Of a DNA stretch of 64,000 nt, positions 59,732-64,000 are shown piece after piece. The notes under the pieces are model-generated. The model searched no databases, was not told the DNA's origin, and saw only the letters and a program-made list of their open reading frames with translations. The stretch is from the NCBI GenBank assembly GCA_027943335.1, contig BSBK01001118.1, positions 601,501 to 665,500 on the forward strand. Direction: 5' to 3'. This DNA is from Chamaecyparis obtusa (taxonomy: Eukaryota > Streptophyta > Pinopsida > Cupressales > Cupressaceae). The position numbers and the translations under genes are program-made. Numbering within the stretch: the stretch's first letter is position 1; each line of letters starts with the position of its first letter.

Positions 59732-60185
59732 TGTAAAGAGCCTGCCTGTGTTCCTTGCTAAGAAAATAACTTTTCTTCTTGAATACTTTGCAAATATGTT
59801 TTTGTTTTGACAATATTTGAATTTTCTAGTATCTTTCCCGAAATTAAATAATAACACAGCAATTTTATTCCATTTCCTCAAGTTCACCAATTCAAATTAA
59901 TTACATACAAAACATTGCAAGCTTTAAAAACAACACAATTTATTTTAAATAGGCCCCTAGCAAATAATTTCGACCTCACTAACAATGATGCCAACTGATT
60001 ATAAGTTGATGCAGCCTAAGAAGGAGATAACATGACTTAAGAAAGTCCATGCAGCCAACAAGAAGTTCAAACGCAGCCCCTGGGAAGATTGACGCAGCCT
60101 CCCAAATTGATACGGCAGCCACCAAGATGAAACATGGCTCCTGGAATGGTGCAGGAGCACCCCTATGAGGGCACTCACCATCACA
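59732..60185 (-). mobile_element. Probable 5' LTR of a minus-strand element
   Basis: On the minus strand it ends GGCTCTTTACA at 59732. The start is uncertain; TGTGATGGTGAG near 60184 is a candidate. There is no coding content. Confidence 0.4.
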
Positions 60186-61741
60186 TTTTTGGTGTGTTTA
60201 TCTTCAGAGATAAAGCTATGTAATTACAATAAGAGTCAATAAGAAGTTTTGCTCATTTTTGTTGTGTCTAGGCATTGTCCAAGTCCTAGAAGTTCAGTTG
60301 GTTTTCCTTATGTAAAGGCACATTGATTCATGGAATGATGCTATCCTGAAATCAATGCTTTGATAGGAGGTTTGTAGTCTTAGGTTAGATTTGATTGAAT
60401 TTAAGCACATGTGAATGCTTTAGGAGGTCTTCATGAGAGGTCATTGAAGAATGGAGGCAAAGATGTTTTTGTGCAACAAAAGTTGCTTAAAGTTGTCAGC
60501 AACTTTTCCTTTGTTATAACCTAATCTAACCCCAGCGGCTAAGAAGCCCTTATCTCACACACTTACCGAGGACAAGTCTTCATAAGGTTTGGAAAACCCT
60601 AATATCAAGGTTCGACAAACAGTGTGTATGGAAAATGTACGGAAATAGCAGACTGTGTATACAAAACCAGTGTTTGACAGTCATTTTCATGGCTTGAAGT
60701 ATTGGAACAGTGTACTGTTGTTGATATCTTATGCTTGTATATTTATTTTGTGATTGTTTTAATTCATTTATTAGTATTTAGGTTAGGCTTTGTGTGTTTA
60801 GTTTTGTTTCATTAGCTTATCAAGCTTGACAGTCCACTGTTAAGTTTGGTGGTACTAATGGAGTCGGGCCTGTAGCTCCTATCCCCACCGTGGTAACTCC
60901 ATGGCACTTTGGGATCAGGTAGTGCAAACCCTACCTTGTATATATGTGCAAGTAGGGGCCCAAATTGCAGGTGCAAGCAAGTGCTTGACAAAGCCCTAGG
61001 CTAGCTAAGGCATAGCCCGGCTAGAAGCAAGCAGCAGTGCAAGAGCTCTAGCAGACAGTGGGAAGAGTTTCAAGGCACGCCCTTTGGAGGGAGTCAGGGG
61101 ACATGGGAGAAGGCTAAGTGTTGTGAAGGAGAGGTCCTAAACAAGCCTAGAATGGTACTGTTACAGACTTCAAGCACAGTGACTCTGAGAAGTCCATAAA
61201 ACCCTTAAAACCCTCATTTTTGGGTAGAGGCGTTGTACTGTCAGATAGAGACCCAAGACCCCAAAAATCATTGAGAGGTGGTCATTTGCAGTGGATGTTC
61301 TTTAGAACAGAAGTTTTGAAACTGTGAGGGTAAGGAGGCAAAAGCCCTACAAATCCGGAAGGAGACCTAATTGGCACTTCCTTGTAGCCTTGATTTACAA
61401 AGGAAGTATCAAATCGGGTAACAACCCAACCTTCTAACCATTTTGGAGATGTCTCAAATTGCTTAAAAACTCACTGAAACTCATTAGATTCTGTGTCAGA
61501 GCTTGGAAGGGTGATCGAGCCCAAAAAGACCCTTATAGACCTATGTAAGGGATGGTGCTAGGAAGTAAAGTTTGATGTGTTGCAAAGTGACAAAGCAAAA
61601 CTTGGTGGTCAGGTTAGGTTAGGTCAGGGGATCCCTTGATAAGAGAGGTATCCTATAGAGTTTCTTTGGTGTCAGAAGTACACCAGGATTCTAGAGAGAA
61701 TCAGGCATAGACTAAGCCAGTCTATCCTAACCTCCCCATCA
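60186..61741 (+). mobile_element. Region containing 5' LTR of a + strand gypsy element
   Basis: It lies directly upstream of a primer-binding site and ends CCATCA. No long frames. The LTR start was not determined, so part may be unrelated flank. Confidence 0.4.
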
Positions 61742-61744
61742 GAT

Positions 61745-61757
61745 TGGTATCAAAGCC
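61745..61757 (+). other. Primer-binding site, + strand gypsy
   Basis: TGGTATCAAAGCC, three bases after the presumed LTR end at 61741. Confidence 0.7.
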
Positions 61758-61780
61758 TCTTAAGGCTTGGGAAGTGAAAG

Positions 61781-64000
61781 GTGGATGTTCCAACCACCAG
61801 AAGAATCAATTGGATCATCTCAAAGCAGACAATGGTGACCAATGCTGAGCTTGCCAAGAAGGTGGAAGATCAGGAGGAAGCTAACAGAATCTTGCAGGAA
61901 AGATTGTTGCTGATGGAACAACTATTGGATGATGTCCAAGCAAAAGCAGACAAGGTGAATGATAGGATGGAGAAACAAGATGCTAAAGGAAAAGAAAACC
62001 ATTGATGATGAGGTACCTACACCAGATCCTCCTACCCAAGATGAACAATTCTTGAAAGCATTGAAGGCTGTCACAGGCAAGTGTAATGACCCCTAAATGA
62101 CTTATTAAATTCAAATATTTGATTTTTATATTACAAAACAAATGGTTTTTGATTTATTTAAATAAATATATTCAAATAAATTCAAATAAACAAATTATCC
62201 TAATATTTAAATAAATATATTTATATTCACAATTATAAATAAATATATTTCTATTTTCAAATTAAGAACCAATTATATTAATTTACAAAGATATTTAATA
62301 ACAAAGAAAATATATTTAATTTACAATAAATATAGACAAATTATATCATTTTACAATTATACTTAAACAAGAAATATATTCACCCCGAACATTAAACTTA
62401 CATGAAAATAAATATACAAATCAAGATTCGATTAAAATAAAAGATCAAACCGTGAGCGCTGGTCCAAAAGTCACGACCCAAGGTCACGACCTATAATCAC
62501 CCCCGCTCCGCATACATATACAGGAAAGTGACGAGAGGTGGAAAAAAAAAAGGAAAGAGAAGGAATAAGAACAAAAACAACAGGAAATACGCACAGACGT
62601 GAATAAAGACAAAGGGAAACAGAAGACCGACACAAACAACGTAGAAGGGAGAGACAAGGAAGAGAAGCCCAGACCATTCACCCGCAAACAGAGAATAGAG
62701 ATAGACTCTTTCTCCATAGACGACTAGGAGAACATCCGAGTTATTAGTCTTTGCAATCTAAGAGGGAACAAAATGATTCATATCCAGGAGTGCACAGACC
62801 GTAAGGGACCAGTGGAGAGTTTAGCATCGCAATCCCTGCAGTCCGAGGTAATTTGATTTCTTGCCGGGAACAGACAATCTTACTTTAGAGAAATCATTAA
62901 TTGTGGAGACTAGCTGTAAACTCATAAAGGAGGGACCAAGTAAAACTTGGCAAAGGGCATTCATATGAATGTCGAGTTCTCCAAATAAGGGGACTCAGAG
63001 ACTCGAGGTAATCTCGATAGAGAACATTCATCAGAATGTTGTGATTCCATTGGGAATCCAGAGAGGGATAATAGAGAGTCCCTTAGAGATAATATATATA
63101 TTATAGTGGTTAAACATATGCATATGTAAGAGGAGAGAGGCTCGGTTGGAGGTGGGATCTTCGCCGAGTATTATGGGTTAATGAATTTATTTGTTAACAG
63201 AGATCCTAGAGGCCTTAGAAGGATTGCTCTCAACATGATGATTACCTAATTGAGAATTGTCTCACCAGAGAATTAGGTAAATCAGAGGAGAGTTGCTTTC
63301 TAAGGTTTAGGAGGGTGTAGTATGGGATTAGTATTTAGATAATTTAATATTTATTTATCATGTTAGTCACTAATAATTGTGTCAATATTCATATATCTTT
63401 ATATTATATCTTCGTCTGCTAACAATTGTTTCAGGTTTTAAGCATTATCTACTCAAGCTAGAAGCCGGGACACTACAGCAAGGCACTTGAAGGTGTCCCA
63501 TTACTCACTGGCAGGATGGATACAGAGCTTGTGTTGCAATGGATTGAAGGCATGGAGAATCACTTCGAATGTGAAGAGATCTCAGAAGCACAGAAGGTCA
63601 AAGTGGCCAAATCTAGGTTGAGAGGACAAGCTTTAACCTGGTGGAACTACTTGCAAGGTGAAAGAGAGAAAGAGGGAAAGAATCCAATCTCTAATTGGAA
63701 AGCAATGGCTAATAAAGTTAGGGAAGCATACCTACCAGCAGATTATGAAATTCAGTAGCATAGGAAGAGATTGAATCTTAGACAGAAGGAGATGGATGTA
63801 GCCACCTACACTGAAGAGTTCCACAAGTTGAGCTTGAGATCCAAGATCAAAGAAGAAGAAAGTGTCAAAGTGGCAAGGTACCTAAGTGGCTTGAAATGGA
63901 GCATAGTTGAGGAGATGAGTTTGTTCACTCCCACCACCGTACTTGGATGTCAGCATATGGCACAAAAGCTTGAAGAAAAACAAAGAAGAAAGCAAGAACC
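61781..64000 (+). pseudogene. Gypsy gag, split by a solo LTR and cut by window end
   Basis: The N-terminus has a coiled coil (ELAKKVEDQEEANRILQERL near 61838) and a frameshift near 61995. The frame then runs to the LTR at 62082. After the LTR it continues with LLTGRMDTELVLQWIEGMEN, LRGQALTWWNYLQGERE and VATYTEEFHKLSLRSK, the usual gypsy gag core (W-x-x-L and YT-x-x-F motifs). One stop, TAG at 63756, follows CAG and fits loss of another CAG. Removing the LTR and one GCAAG joins the two halves in frame. Confidence 0.8.
62082..63477 (+). mobile_element. Solo LTR (1,396 bp) with TSD GCAAG
   Basis: It starts TGTAATGACCCC and ends CGGGACACTACA. GCAAG is at 62077-62081 and 63478-63482. AT-rich words fill 62100-62440. 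It interrupts gag and is therefore younger than the host element. Confidence 0.9.

Overview
This is a stretch of a plant nuclear genome dominated by retrotransposons. It most resembles a conifer or other gymnosperm: one recognisable host gene is spread over introns of up to 24 kb, and most other kilobases can be assigned to LTR retrotransposons, solo LTRs or a LINE. The species assignment is inference; no organelle or bacterial features were seen.

Host gene. Four exons on the + strand (26235-26368, 26524-26677, 50853-51055, 51164-51291) encode consecutive WD40 repeats that I recognise as IPI3/WDR18 (plant RID3). Frames and GT-AG borders agree across all four. Two introns are about 110-155 bp and one is 24,175 bp. 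First and last exons were not found.

Region 1-2531 holds no gene; its right part is the 3' non-coding tail of a copia element. Region 2532-15730 is the most unusual object. It is a 13.2-kb composite of a large non-autonomous LTR element lacking recognisable gag or pol: an LTR-end fold-back, internal domain 1, LTR, internal domain 2, LTR, and an inverted LTR, the whole bordered by a perfect 5-bp duplication (TTAGC). The two internal domains share a long degenerate reading frame (coiled-coil and Ser/Asp-rich, with internally duplicated modules) but have different 5' cargo. Copy 2 carries an intronless, broken fragment of the cohesin regulator PDS5; the cargo of copy 1 is unrecognised. Nearly all stops in the shared frame are TAG.

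Region 15736-26234 holds copia 3' remnants with a hairpin-forming minisatellite (16738-17310), a solo LTR (19874-21316, TSD AAGTT) and another LTR (22966-25126). The giant intron (26678-50852) holds a minus-strand LTR element whose unknown cargo ORF is split by a solo LTR (29747-31332, TSD CTCAT), a 5'-truncated chromodomain gypsy (31557-34955), further LTRs (35454-36933, 36934-37871, 43151-44276), a gag-protease-only gypsy on the minus strand (38786-42306), a fold-back and direct duplication (44616-45240), and a complete but decayed copia with TA...TA termini (45894-50347, TSD TTGTT).

Region 51425-64000 holds an LTR end, a 151-bp tandem duplication, a minus-strand L1-type LINE with RNase H (52519-56660), a minus-strand copia gag (56790-58790), LTR/PBS remnants, and the 5' part of a gypsy element whose gag is split by a solo LTR (62082-63477, TSD GCAAG). 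Many of the LTR families share termini close to TGTAATGTCCCC...GGGGACATTACA and a conserved sequence around the polypurine tract.
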